DNA of 45,933 nucleotides from Candidatus Dojkabacteria bacterium UBA2022. Its GTDB lineage: Bacteria; Patescibacteriota; Dojkabacteria; SC72. The position numbers and the translations under genes are program-made. Shown in pieces: positions 32,866 to 40,621 of this stretch. The stretch spans positions 537 to 46,469 of the forward strand of contig DDBW01000005.1 in NCBI GenBank assembly GCA_002335495.1. The letters are read 5' to 3'. A model generated the notes under the pieces. The model saw only the letters and a list, made by a program, of their open reading frames with translations, was not told the DNA's origin and did no database searches. Position 1 is the first letter of the stretch. Each line of letters opens with the position of its first letter.

Positions 32866-32941
32866 GTGCCCGTAGCTCAACTGGAAGAGCAACTGCCTTC
32901 TAAGTAGTAGGTTGTCGGTTCGACTCCGGCCGGGCACGCCA
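32866..32941 (+). tRNA. tRNA-Arg (anticodon UCU)
   Basis: Acceptor GTGCCCG/CGGGCAC. Anticodon stem ACTGC/GTAGT with loop CTTCTAA. T arm GTCGG-TTCGACT-CCGGC. Discriminator G and encoded CCA. It reads AGA, the codon predicted as the specifier of the T-box directly upstream. Confidence 0.95.
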
Positions 32942-32968
32942 TTTAACAAATATCTCCATAAACACAAT

Positions 32969-33042
32969 GTACCTGTAGCTCAATTGGATAGAGCATTGGT
33001 TTGCGGAACCAAAGGTTGTCGGTTCGATTCCGGCCAGGTACG
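32969..33042 (+). tRNA. tRNA-Arg (anticodon GCG)
   Basis: Acceptor GTACCTG/CAGGTAC. Anticodon stem TTGGT/ACCAA with loop TTGCGGA. T arm GTCGG-TTCGATT-CCGGC. Discriminator G, no CCA. G34 is unusual: most bacteria use ACG (read as inosine) for CGU/CGC. Confidence 0.94.
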
Positions 33043-33060
33043 AGAAGATTGTGTTAGGTG

Positions 33061-33066
33061 TATAAT
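33061..33066 (+). promoter_or_regulatory. -10 box before the third tRNA-Arg
   Basis: TATAAT at 33061-33066 predicts a start near 33073, two bases before the tRNA. Confidence 0.4.
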
Positions 33067-33074
33067 ATACAAAT

Positions 33075-33148
33075 GCGCCCGTAGCTCAACTGGATAGAGC
33101 ACTAGTCTTCGGAACTAGGGGTTGTGGGTTCGACTCCTTCCGGGCGCG
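33075..33148 (+). tRNA. tRNA-Arg (anticodon UCG)
   Basis: Acceptor GCGCCCG/CGGGCGC. Anticodon stem CTAGT/ACTAG with loop CTTCGGA. T arm GTGGG-TTCGACT-CCTTC, with one mismatched pair. Discriminator G, no CCA. It ends 22 bases before argS, with a TATAAT (33151-33156) directly behind it. Confidence 0.93.
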
Positions 33149-33170
33149 AATATAATCAAAGATTATAAAA

Positions 33171-34949
33171 ATGGATAAAAGCATATTAGTCTCCCAAATC
33201 GAAGAAAGTATAAAAGCCTTTGTTAAGAATGAGTGGAACGAGGACTTAAAAGTTAAGGCGGTTGATGAGCGAAGCAAGGTTGCAGATTTAAGCTCTATTG
33301 TTCCAAAGGTTATTGCGGGTAAAGTTGGGATGTCTCCATATGAGGTTGGAATGAAAATAGTAGAGAGCATTCCAAAGTTTCCAGGGATAAAAAATGTTAT
33401 TGCTGAGGATAATGGATTTATCAATTTCTATTTAGATCACGATTCTTTCAAATCAGTACTCAATAGCTTTGATGATGAATTTGGCTGTAATAAAGTAGGT
33501 AATGGTAAGAAGGTTATGGTTGAATTTGGTCAGCCTAATACTCACAAAGCCTTACAGTTAGGGCACTTTAAAAGCGCTATAACTGGACTTGCTATTGCCC
33601 GCATGTATGAAAATAACGGATATGAAGTTATTAAGGCCAACTATTTTGGAGATATTGGTCTTCAGGTTTCAAATTGTATTTGGGGAGTAATAAATAGAAA
33701 CGGAACGTGGTATTCCAAATTTGGTAAAGAGGATTTAGAAGAAATCAAAACCAACCTCGCCACTCTTATTGAGGATCGAGGAATTGATGCTGCAGCTTTA
33801 TACCTTGATCAATCCTATGTGTTTGGTCGTAAGTTATCTTCTGAGAAAGAAAATGTATTAGAAGAGGTGAAAGATATAAATAAAAAGATATATGATGAAA
33901 GCGATCCTTTAATAATGGACCTATATCATTTCACTCGTGACATAAGTATTAAACATCAGGATAAAGCTTTCAAGGAACTGGGTGTTGAATATGATGTGCA
34001 GTATCCTGAGTCGGTGGTTTGGAAGCTAGGTAAAGAGATTGTACTTAAAAATCTGGATAAGGTATTTGTGAAAGATGATGGGGCAATTATTTTTGAAGGG
34101 GAGAAACATGGGTTGCAAAGATGGGTGTTCCTAACTTCTGCAGGTTTTCCTTCTTACTCGGGTAAAGATTTGGGATTAGCTGTAACAAAATTTAAGGAAT
34201 ATCCAGATCTTGATCTTGCTATCGTAACTACTTCTGTTGAACAGAATGCATACTTTAGAGCTTTGATTAAGGCATTGGAACTAGTTGATCCTTCATTTAC
34301 AGGTAAATATATGCACGTGGGATTTGGATGGTTGTTGTTTGAAAATAAAAAGATGAGTTCTAAGACCGGTAAGAATGTTAAATATACTGATCTGATAGAA
34401 CAGGCTAAGGGCATTGCAAAATCAAATATATCAAATGAGAAGGGGTACTCTGAAGAAGAGAAAGAACAGATTGCTCATGCAGTAGCTATGGGGGCGTTGA
34501 AGTTTGCAATTCTTTCTCATGAATTCCATAAAGATATTAATTGGGATATCGATAAGTTTATGAGTATGTCCGGGTTTGCAGCTCCTTATATTTTATATAG
34601 CTATGCAAGAGGAAGAAGTATTCTTGATAACTGTAATTATACGAAATCCGATTCTATAAACGACCTTTCGGGGTTATTGGAGAGTGAGGTTGAGATGGAG
34701 CTTCTTAAGAAGCTTGCTGAATTCCCTGGGATAACTGAAGTTGCCGGCAAGAATCTTTCGCCTCATATGATTTGTAGGTATGTTTTTGAACTCTCAGAGC
34801 TATTCAATAGATTTTATGGTGAGTTCAATATTTCAAGTGAGAGCGATTCTAGAGTTAAAGAGGTGCGTTTGAAGCTAGTGGATATTACTACTCAAACTAT
34901 AAAAAGATCATTGTATATATTGGGGATTGATACGGTAGAACAGATGTAG
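33171..34949 (+). CDS. argS: Arginyl-tRNA synthetase
   Basis: Charges tRNA-Arg. 592 residues. The N-terminal Add-1 domain (about 1-110) recognises the tRNA elbow. The HIGH-type motif lies in GQPNTHKALQLGH (about 121-133), and the KMSKS-type loop reads KMSSKTGKN (about 395-403). The C-terminal DALR anticodon-binding domain includes YARGRSIL. It is the only protein gene of the T-box/tRNA-Arg unit, so enzyme and three of its substrates share one control region. A TATAAT 14 bases before the ATG could give an extra short transcript. Confidence 0.96.
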   Translation: MDKSILVSQIEESIKAFVKNEWNEDLKVKAVDERSKVADLSSIVPKVIAGKVGMSPYEVGMKIVESIPKFPGIKNVIAEDNGFINFYLDHDSFKSVLNSFDDEFGCNKVGNGKKVMVEFGQPNTHKALQLGHFKSAITGLAIARMYENNGYEVIKANYFGDIGLQVSNCIWGVINRNGTWYSKFGKEDLEEIKTNLATLIEDRGIDAAALYLDQSYVFGRKLSSEKENVLEEVKDINKKIYDESDPLIMDLYHFTRDISIKHQDKAFKELGVEYDVQYPESVVWKLGKEIVLKNLDKVFVKDDGAIIFEGEKHGLQRWVFLTSAGFPSYSGKDLGLAVTKFKEYPDLDLAIVTTSVEQNAYFRALIKALELVDPSFTGKYMHVGFGWLLFENKKMSSKTGKNVKYTDLIEQAKGIAKSNISNEKGYSEEEKEQIAHAVAMGALKFAILSHEFHKDINWDIDKFMSMSGFAAPYILYSYARGRSILDNCNYTKSDSINDLSGLLESEVEMELLKKLAEFPGITEVAGKNLSPHMICRYVFELSELFNRFYGEFNISSESDSRVKEVRLKLVDITTQTIKRSLYILGIDTVEQM

Positions 34950-34953
34950 TGGT

Positions 34954-35027
34954 CGGGGTGTAGTTCAGATGGCTAGAACGCTACGTTCGGGACGTAGAGG
35001 TCGCCTGTTCGAGTCAGGTCACCCCGA
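34954..35027 (+). tRNA. tRNA-Pro (anticodon CGG)
   Basis: Acceptor CGGGGTG/CACCCCG with the C1-G72 pair typical of bacterial tRNA-Pro. Anticodon stem CTACG/CGTAG with loop TTCGGGA. T arm GCCTG-TTCGAGT-CAGGT. Discriminator A, which complements TGGT of the proS T-box. No CCA. It starts four bases behind the argS stop and may be the last gene of that transcript. Confidence 0.95.
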
Positions 35028-35050
35028 TATAATTTGTCTTATAGGATTTT

Positions 35051-35692
35051 ATGAATACATCTAAATACAAACTGTTTCTCTTAGATTGGGACGGTTGTCT
35101 TGCGATGACTTTGGAGAACTGGATGCAGTCATATCTTGAAGTATATTCTAAATATGGGATATGTGTTACCAGAAATAATATAGTTAAGCATTCGTGGGGA
35201 AATCTACAAGAGGGGCCTAAGTTCTTTGGCTTTACGAACTATGATGATGTATGGAAAGAGATTGTAAATTTGGTTACGGAAAAGAATTCTAAGGTGGAGA
35301 TGTATGAGGGATCTGTAGATTTTCTGAAAAGACTAAAGGCTAGTGATTATAAAGTTGCGATTGTAACTTCTTCTGAAAAGAAGATTGTACTACCGGCTAT
35401 TGAATATAATAATCTTAACGGATATATTGACCTTATTTTGACTGAAGAGGATGTTGATAATCCTAAACCTCATAAAGACATGGCTGTATTAGCTATGCGG
35501 AAGTTACAGATAGGGGAAGGAGAAACTATTATTATGGGGGATACAAGTAAAGATATTATATGTGGGCAAAACGCTGGAATAGATACGGTTTTAATTCTGC
35601 ATAAAGAAAATGAAGAGTTTTATGATTTCAGTAAAATGCGCGAATCAAACCCTACTTATGTTGTTAAGAATTTTTCTGAGATCGAGGTTTAA
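35051..35692 (+). CDS. HAD-superfamily phosphatase (phosphoglycolate-phosphatase-like)
   Basis: 213 residues. Motif I is LLDWDGCL near residues 10-17, with DxD nucleophile and acid. Motif II is VTSS (about 106-109). The motif III lysine lies near PKPHKDM and motif IV is IMGDTSKD (about 165-172). The helical cap sits between motifs I and II (type C1). The substrate is probably a small sugar phosphate but cannot be named. The -10 box TATAAT (35028-35033) begins directly after the tRNA-Pro 3' end. The gene ends 29 bases inside the convergent regulator gene. Confidence 0.85.
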   Translation: MNTSKYKLFLLDWDGCLAMTLENWMQSYLEVYSKYGICVTRNNIVKHSWGNLQEGPKFFGFTNYDDVWKEIVNLVTEKNSKVEMYEGSVDFLKRLKASDYKVAIVTSSEKKIVLPAIEYNNLNGYIDLILTEEDVDNPKPHKDMAVLAMRKLQIGEGETIIMGDTSKDIICGQNAGIDTVLILHKENEEFYDFSKMRESNPTYVVKNFSEIEV

Positions 35693-36464
35693 CGGGAGTG
35701 CTATGATTCCACATAAAATCGTATAGGTTTTTAAGTAGAGATACGATGTACTTATCTTTTATAGTTAGTACAATGAATTCATCGCTGTCATCGTAGCTTA
35801 AGAATATAGCGGTGTCATCCCAGATTCGATACGAATTTCTATCGTTAAATTCTTTAGGAGGAGTTCGTTGCTCTTTTAAGTACTTTTTAAGATCTGTCAT
35901 TATATCTTTAAATACCTTTATTCCTCCTTTTCGGTCTATTTCAGGTTGTAGTTCTCTTATTCTTATTCCTCTTTTAACCCTTTCCTTAGCGAGCTTCTCA
36001 ATGAATTTGATATAGATAGGGTCTTGGGATACTGGGTGGTGGTTGAAAGCTTCTCTAATGACTTTCTCTTTGCAATCAAGGCTCTCAGTCATCCTAAGCA
36101 TCAGTCCTTCGATCCCTTTATCTACTGATATGTATGTAGACCGATCAGCGGTCTTTTCATTTTTTAGTTTATCTATAAAATCATTTAAGAAAATCTTCTG
36201 ATTCCAAAGCTCAACTTCTTTTTCTCTGTATAGATTGTTTAGTATATCTGGCGAGGCTGAAGAGTATATGGCTCCTCGCTTCCAACCTTCTCGCTTAATT
36301 AGGCCTTTGGATAGTAATGAATCCACTGCTTTATACGCTGACGACTTATCCATTTTCAGAATTCTAGCTACATCTGCGGCGCTCCTGTTGGGATTTCGAT
36401 AGAGCGAGAGGTATACCTTTGATTCGTTTTCAGTTAGTCCTATTTTTTCTAAAAGTTTGTTCAT
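35664..36464 (-). CDS. TrmB-family-like transcriptional regulator
   Basis: 266 residues. The N-terminal winged helix-turn-helix (about 1-75) matches the TrmB layout: EKIGLTENESKVYLSLYRNPNRSAADVARILKMDKSSAYKAVDSLLSKGLIKR. The remaining 190 residues have helical and mixed segments, with a KYIVSLLKNLYDFMW end like the effector/dimer region. TrmB proteins are best known as sugar-sensing regulators in archaea and occur in CPR bacteria. It is divergent from the SDR gene and convergent with the HAD gene, so the shared intergenic region (36465-36602) is the likely target. Confidence 0.8.
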   Translation of the reverse strand: MNKLLEKIGLTENESKVYLSLYRNPNRSAADVARILKMDKSSAYKAVDSLLSKGLIKREGWKRGAIYSSASPDILNNLYREKEVELWNQKIFLNDFIDKLKNEKTADRSTYISVDKGIEGLMLRMTESLDCKEKVIREAFNHHPVSQDPIYIKFIEKLAKERVKRGIRIRELQPEIDRKGGIKVFKDIMTDLKKYLKEQRTPPKEFNDRNSYRIWDDTAIFLSYDDSDEFIVLTIKDKYIVSLLKNLYDFMWNHSTPVKPRSQKNS

Positions 36465-36531
36465 AAATAGTTGATGGAGCTACTACTATTATCGAAATAT
36501 AATGCATTTGAATTATATAAGATATTTATAT

Positions 36532-36591
36532 ATTAGATATTAATAATGTATTTCGCAAGTGTTTTTAAATATATATTTGTAGATATCTAAT
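36532..36591. promoter_or_regulatory. Inverted repeats between regulator and SDR genes
   Basis: ATTAGATAT (36532-36540) and its exact reverse complement ATATCTAAT (36583-36591) flank 42 bases of AT-rich DNA. The left copy also lies in TATTA-GATAT-TAATA (36531-36545). Candidate operators for the TrmB-like protein. AT-richness raises the chance level. Confidence 0.4.
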
Positions 36592-36596
36592 CTACT

Positions 36597-37343
36597 TTGA
36601 TTATGGAAATTAAAAATAGAGTAGTTGTTATAACCGGAGCTTCTAGTGGAATAGGTGCCGCTACGGCAATTCATTTCGCAAAGCTTGGGGCAAAAGTTGT
36701 AATAAACTATCGTGAAAACTTAAAAGGGGCGGAAGGTGTTTTGAAAGAGATTATTTCCGAAGGAGGAGAGGGGATAGTTGTTCAGGCGGATGTTACCAAA
36801 GAGGAAGACGTTGATAGGCTTATTCAATCTGTTTTGAGAAAGTTCTCAAGACTAGATATTCTCATTAATAATGCTGCTATTCCCAATGATATTTCTCCTT
36901 ACGCGAATGCTACCCAGAGCGAGATTAGAGAGGTTATTGATACTGATCTGGTCGCTCCAATGATTGTAACTCAAAAGGTTTTAAAAGTTATGCATGAACA
37001 GGGTAGCGGGAAGGTTTTGAATACTAGTTCAATTAGGGGTTGGGAGCACGGTGGGAGGTCGGTTGTGTATTCGGTTGCTAAGGCAGGATTGAATAGTTTT
37101 ACACGGACTTTGGCAAAGTCAGTGGCTCCTCATATCCAGGTCAATGCGGTTGCTCCTGGGTTTGTAAAAACAAGGAACTACGATTCAATGTCAAAAGATA
37201 TGGTTGATTCTTTTATTAATCAGACCTACCTCAAAAGATGGGTTGATGCAAAAGAGATTGCTTACACATTTGAATTTCTTTGTAGAAATGACGCAATGAC
37301 GGGGCAGATTATTTATGTTGATGGGGGTTTTACATTGAAATAG
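36597..37343 (+). CDS. Short-chain dehydrogenase/reductase (FabG-like)
   Basis: 248 residues, normal for classical SDRs. NAD(P)-binding TGASSGIGAA (about 14-23), NNAA structural motif (about 92-95), and catalytic Ser (NTSSIRG), Tyr and Lys (VYSVAKAG) in order. Ends with the FabG-like GQIIYVDGGFT. The substrate is not evident; with no fatty-acid genes nearby it may act on a sugar or other carbonyl. The ATG at 36603 (MEIKNR) is preferable to the upstream TTG at 36597. Confidence 0.9.
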   Translation: MIMEIKNRVVVITGASSGIGAATAIHFAKLGAKVVINYRENLKGAEGVLKEIISEGGEGIVVQADVTKEEDVDRLIQSVLRKFSRLDILINNAAIPNDISPYANATQSEIREVIDTDLVAPMIVTQKVLKVMHEQGSGKVLNTSSIRGWEHGGRSVVYSVAKAGLNSFTRTLAKSVAPHIQVNAVAPGFVKTRNYDSMSKDMVDSFINQTYLKRWVDAKEIAYTFEFLCRNDAMTGQIIYVDGGFTLK

Positions 37344-37390
37344 GTTGATGGTAAATTGGATGTATAGTTTAACCTATAATTCCTTTGTAG

Positions 37391-37963
37391 ATGAAATTTA
37401 TATATCCTTTAATATTTCTCATATTTGCATCTGTATTAAATGCATACTTTGGTAATGTCCTCATACCTCAATTAGCTCCTGATAGGGTAGTAATGCATGA
37501 TATCAGCTTTGCGGTTCTTCCTTATTGGGAATCTGCTGCGCTTGTTAATGATTATATTCTTCTGTTCATGTTTGGAGTATTCATATACCTTGGGTATAGA
37601 AATGGATTCAAAAACTTTGATAAATATCTGTGGGCTTTTGGTTGGTTGTATATGCTTCGTGCTTTTACGATTGTTATGAATCCCGTTGGGGCTTCTTGGG
37701 ATGGTTACGATAATAGAAATATAGAATCTCTTCTCTCTATGGCATTGGATCATAATGGTTTCTTTTTTTCAGGGCATACTGGAACTGTAGTATTGCTGTC
37801 TTTCTTTATATCGGAGATGCTGCCGAAGTTTAAGTGGTATTTATTAGTAGTGGCTTTGGTAGTTATGGGATTGATTATGATTGGAAGGTCTCACTACCTT
37901 ATTGATGTTTATGGTGGTATAGTAACTGCGTTGTTGGTCTATAAGTTGATTGTGAGGAAGTAG
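37391..37963 (+). CDS. PAP2-like membrane phosphatase (PAP2_C/sphingomyelin-synthase type)
   Basis: 190 residues with about five or six membrane helices. Active-site motifs of the lipid-phosphatase/phosphotransferase fold: FFFSGHTGTVV (about 124-134, first His) and GRSHYLIDVYGG (about 165-176, second His and Asp). The SGHTG and HYxxDV pattern fits the PAP2_C branch. It may dephosphorylate undecaprenyl pyrophosphate or transfer a lipid head group. uppS, which makes undecaprenyl pyrophosphate, lies 3 kb downstream. TATAAT (37375-37380) ends 10 bases before the ATG, so the leader is only about 4 bases. Confidence 0.78.
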   Translation: MKFIYPLIFLIFASVLNAYFGNVLIPQLAPDRVVMHDISFAVLPYWESAALVNDYILLFMFGVFIYLGYRNGFKNFDKYLWAFGWLYMLRAFTIVMNPVGASWDGYDNRNIESLLSMALDHNGFFFSGHTGTVVLLSFFISEMLPKFKWYLLVVALVVMGLIMIGRSHYLIDVYGGIVTALLVYKLIVRK

Positions 37964-37987
37964 TTTCCTATTCTATCGGCTTTGTTA

Positions 37988-37993
37988 TATAAT
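37988..37993 (+). promoter_or_regulatory. -10 box predicting a leaderless mRNA
   Basis: TATAAT five bases before the ATG at 37999. Transcription should begin at or just inside the start codon. A weak TTTCCT lies 18 bases upstream of it. Confidence 0.5.
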
Positions 37994-37998
37994 CGAAG

Positions 37999-38265
37999 AT
38001 GGATGAATGCGCACCTATACCTAATGAGGCCAATGAGGAAATAATAAATCTTGCGATTGATTTTGTTTCAGACTTTCACCTTGGCGCTAACAGAGACCCT
38101 TTTTTGTACTGTGAAGTACGCCCAAACGATCTGTCTTTATTCTTGGCTCATAATCAGATTAAGGTGTATATGAAATTCGAAGAAGAAGGACCAGAGTATA
38201 TTTATTGTGTAGTTTACTCACAAAGGTCTGGGGAATATCAAATTATTTCAGATCCTTTTGTTTAA
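37999..38265 (+). CDS. Small acidic protein of unknown function
   Basis: 88 residues, strongly acidic at the N-terminus (MDECAPIPNEANEEI). A helix about 13-30 is followed by beta-like stretches. The C-terminal YIYCVVYSQRSGEY resembles AYVAVQYSQVDGF in the frameshifted gene just downstream (shared Y-x-x-V-x-YSQ-x-x-G), so the two may be diverged paralogues. No known family is recognised. Confidence 0.6.
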   Translation: MDECAPIPNEANEEIINLAIDFVSDFHLGANRDPFLYCEVRPNDLSLFLAHNQIKVYMKFEEEGPEYIYCVVYSQRSGEYQIISDPFV

Positions 38266-38271
38266 TAGCCT

Positions 38272-38564
38272 ATGGAATTCAAATGGTCTGATTATAGAAA
38301 AGCAATGAGTGATAGAATCCACATGGCAGGTGAGAACATTGAGATGTCGGCATATATTTACTCCAGAGTATTAGAGGAGTATGCGAGAGTTTTGGATACG
38401 AGTTAGGAGAGTGTGTTATCGTAACGGATCCTAATGACAAATTTCGTATGATTTTTGGAGAAGTGATTGAACTCCGTTGTTATAGTAATATCCGTAACCA
38501 TGAAGCCTATGTTGCTGTACAGTATTCGCAGGTTGACGGTTTTGTACATACAGATTTTCGTTAA
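38272..38564 (+). pseudogene. Small gene with a frameshift (about 97 residues if repaired)
   Basis: Begins ATG at 38272 with 44 codons (MEFKWSDYRKAMSD...) and stops at TAG 38404-38406. From just before that stop, another frame continues with a protein-like sequence (YELGECVIVTDPNDKF...) to TAA at 38562-38564. One added T in the TTTT run near 38392 joins them as ...YARVFGYELGE..., giving about 97 residues. This is either a real pseudogene or a homopolymer error in assembly. No classical -1 slippery heptamer is seen. The 3' part shares YSQxxG with the upstream 88-residue protein. Confidence 0.6.
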
Positions 38565-38567
38565 AGT

Positions 38568-38596
38568 TTGTCTAATTATCCCCCATAGAGTATAAT
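38568..38596 (+). promoter_or_regulatory. Promoter of the proS T-box leader
   Basis: TTGTCT (38568-38573), 17-base spacer, TATAAT (38591-38596). Predicted start about 38603. Confidence 0.8.
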
Positions 38597-38602
38597 TCCA
38601 AA

Positions 38603-38814
38603 CATATCACTATGATCCATCCTAATGGGGAGTGAAGGGGGAAAGACTCATTATTCATAACCTCTCTCTAGTCTGTAGAGTATAGCAACAGATACACTGA
38701 TGTTAGTCAGTTAGTAAGATAGTTATGGTGACATAACTGTGAATGCAGAGTGGTATCGCGATTACAACGCCTTTGCAACAGAGTATTAAGGTATTCTGTT
38801 GTAAGGGCGTTTTG
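38603..38814 (+). promoter_or_regulatory. T-box riboswitch upstream of prolyl-tRNA synthetase
   Basis: The 3' half is textbook. Stem III is AGTTATG-GTGA-CATAACT (38721-38738). The antiterminator is GCAGAG-(TGGTATC)-GCG-ATTACAA-CGC-CTTTGC (38745-38776). The bulge TGGT complements an A discriminator, as in the tRNA-Pro of this window. The 5' half is not canonical: I could not find a Stem I with AGTA and GAA-type specifier strands. A short helix TGAA (38633-38636)/TTCA (38654-38657) followed by TAA-CCT-C would place Pro codon CCT (38661-38663) in a plausible position, but weakly. Confidence 0.88.
38766..38814 (+). terminator. T-box terminator of proS
   Basis: About 20 pairs between 38766-38785 and 38792-38811 with a 6-base loop and a TTTTG tail. 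Its 5' arm overlaps the antiterminator 3' arm, so the two folds exclude each other. Confidence 0.92.
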
Positions 38815-38845
38815 CATTTATATAAGTTAATAGTAATATAGGTGT

Positions 38846-40573
38846 ATGAAATATACAAAGATGTTCGGAAAAACAAGCAAGGCTGACAAGAAGTATGAGA
38901 GTAGAAGTGTTGAGTATCTAGTTAGAGGGGGATTCGTTGATCAGGTAATGGCTGGTGGGTACACGTTCCTGCCTCTTGGTTTAAGAGTTATGCATAAAAT
39001 AGAGGGTATTGTCAGAGACGAGATGGATAAAATTGGAAGTGAGCTTTTGATGCCAGCTATTGTTCCTACTGAATTCTGGAAACAAACTGGTAGATTCGAT
39101 TCTATTGATGTTCTTTTCAAGGTTGTAGGGGCAAATGAGGTTTCTCTAGCACGAAATAATGCTGAGTATGTTTTAAATCCAACTCACGAAGATGTAATTG
39201 CTCCAACTGCAAAGAAATTTAATCAAAGCTATAAAGATTTCCCATTTGCGGTGTATCAAATTCAGACCAAGTTTAGAAATGAGGTGCGACCAAAGACCGG
39301 GTTGCTTCGAACTCGAGAATTTAGGATGAAAGATCTGTACTCGTTTCACACAAGTGCTGAGGATTTAAAGGCATATTATGAGGTAGCTCGCGAGGCTTAT
39401 ACCAACGTGTACAAGCGCCTTGGGATTGGTGATGACACATATTATACAGCCGCCTCCGGAGGGGATTTTACAGAGGATTTTTCTCACGAATTCCAAACTC
39501 GTCTAGAAACGGGCGAGGATCTCGTATTTAGATCTCAGAGTACAAATGAGTGCTTTAATAAAGAGATTGCACCTTCAAAAGCCGTTATGTATGAACAGGA
39601 TAGCCAGATGAAAGAGATGGAAGAGGTCTTTGGAGAAGGTATTATTGGAGTGGATGATCTATGTAAGTTTATGGGTATTAAACCTCATCAAACTACCAAA
39701 ACTCTAATATTCCAATCCGAGAAGGGAGTTATCGTGGCTGCTGTTCGTGGAGATTACGATGTAAACGAATTGAAGTTGAAGAAGGTTGCGGGTGTTAAAA
39801 AATTGGAGCTTGCAACCGAAGATACCGTTGAGAAAGTTACAGGTGCCAAGCTTGGATACGCAGGTATTGTTAACTTGCCAGGTGATGTAATGGTATTTCT
39901 TGACGATTCAATTGAGAACCTTGTTAACTTCGAAACAGGTGGAAATAAGACTCACTATCATATGGCTAATGTTAACTGGGGTAGGGATGTTCAAAAACCT
40001 GAGAAGTTCTACGATATTAAGATTGCAAAGGAAGGAGATCTTTACCCAGTTACTAATGAGGTTTATGAGGTCTTTAAAGCAAGTGAAGTTGGGAATATAT
40101 TCCCACTTAATACGAAATTTACTGATGCCGTAGGGTATACCTTTACTGACGTTGATGGAAAACAGAAGCAGGTTTATATGGGAAGTTATGGAATCGGTAT
40201 AAGTAGGCTTATAGGTGTTATTGCTGAGAAGTTTAATGATGAATTCGGTATAGTCTGGCCTATAAACATTGCTCCTTTTCAGGTTCATATGTTAACTCTT
40301 GGGTCGGATTCCGCATATGCTAAGGCAGAAGAGATATATAAGATGCTTCAAGAAAAGGGTGTTGAGGTGCTCTGGGATGATAGAAAAGGGGCGAGTGCCG
40401 GTGAAAAGTTCTCTGATGCAGACCTAATTGGTATCCCTGTGAGAGTACTTGTTAGTGATAAGAGTCTAGAAAAGGGTGGTGTAGAGATTAAAGCTAGAAA
40501 ATCTAAAGAAGTTCAGCTAATTGAGTTGGATAAGGTTTTGGATTCTATTACGGCAATGCTTAAAGCAAGTTAG
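38846..40573 (+). CDS. proS: Prolyl-tRNA synthetase (bacterial type)
   Basis: Charges tRNA-Pro. 575 residues, the length of bacterial-type ProRS with an editing domain. Class II motif 1 region at the start (LPLGLRVMHKIEGIVRDEMD), motif 2 FRNEVRPKTGLLRTREFRMKDLYSFH, and motif 3 GSYGIGISRLIG. The INS editing domain lies between motifs 2 and 3 (about 220-395, including KTLIFQ and VRGDYDVNELKLKK). C-terminal anticodon-binding domain from about 470. Transcription is predicted to depend on uncharged tRNA-Pro through the leader. Confidence 0.96.
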   Translation: MKYTKMFGKTSKADKKYESRSVEYLVRGGFVDQVMAGGYTFLPLGLRVMHKIEGIVRDEMDKIGSELLMPAIVPTEFWKQTGRFDSIDVLFKVVGANEVSLARNNAEYVLNPTHEDVIAPTAKKFNQSYKDFPFAVYQIQTKFRNEVRPKTGLLRTREFRMKDLYSFHTSAEDLKAYYEVAREAYTNVYKRLGIGDDTYYTAASGGDFTEDFSHEFQTRLETGEDLVFRSQSTNECFNKEIAPSKAVMYEQDSQMKEMEEVFGEGIIGVDDLCKFMGIKPHQTTKTLIFQSEKGVIVAAVRGDYDVNELKLKKVAGVKKLELATEDTVEKVTGAKLGYAGIVNLPGDVMVFLDDSIENLVNFETGGNKTHYHMANVNWGRDVQKPEKFYDIKIAKEGDLYPVTNEVYEVFKASEVGNIFPLNTKFTDAVGYTFTDVDGKQKQVYMGSYGIGISRLIGVIAEKFNDEFGIVWPINIAPFQVHMLTLGSDSAYAKAEEIYKMLQEKGVEVLWDDRKGASAGEKFSDADLIGIPVRVLVSDKSLEKGGVEIKARKSKEVQLIELDKVLDSITAMLKAS

Positions 40574-40621
40574 TCCTTGTGGTATGATATATTCCACGGA
40601 GTAAATTAAAGATATTGATTT

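Noticed and set aside
38385..38406. Programmed -1 frameshift in the small gene
   Set aside because: The site reads A-GTT-TTG, not an X-XXY-YYZ slippery heptamer, and no downstream stimulatory structure stands out; a missing T is simpler.
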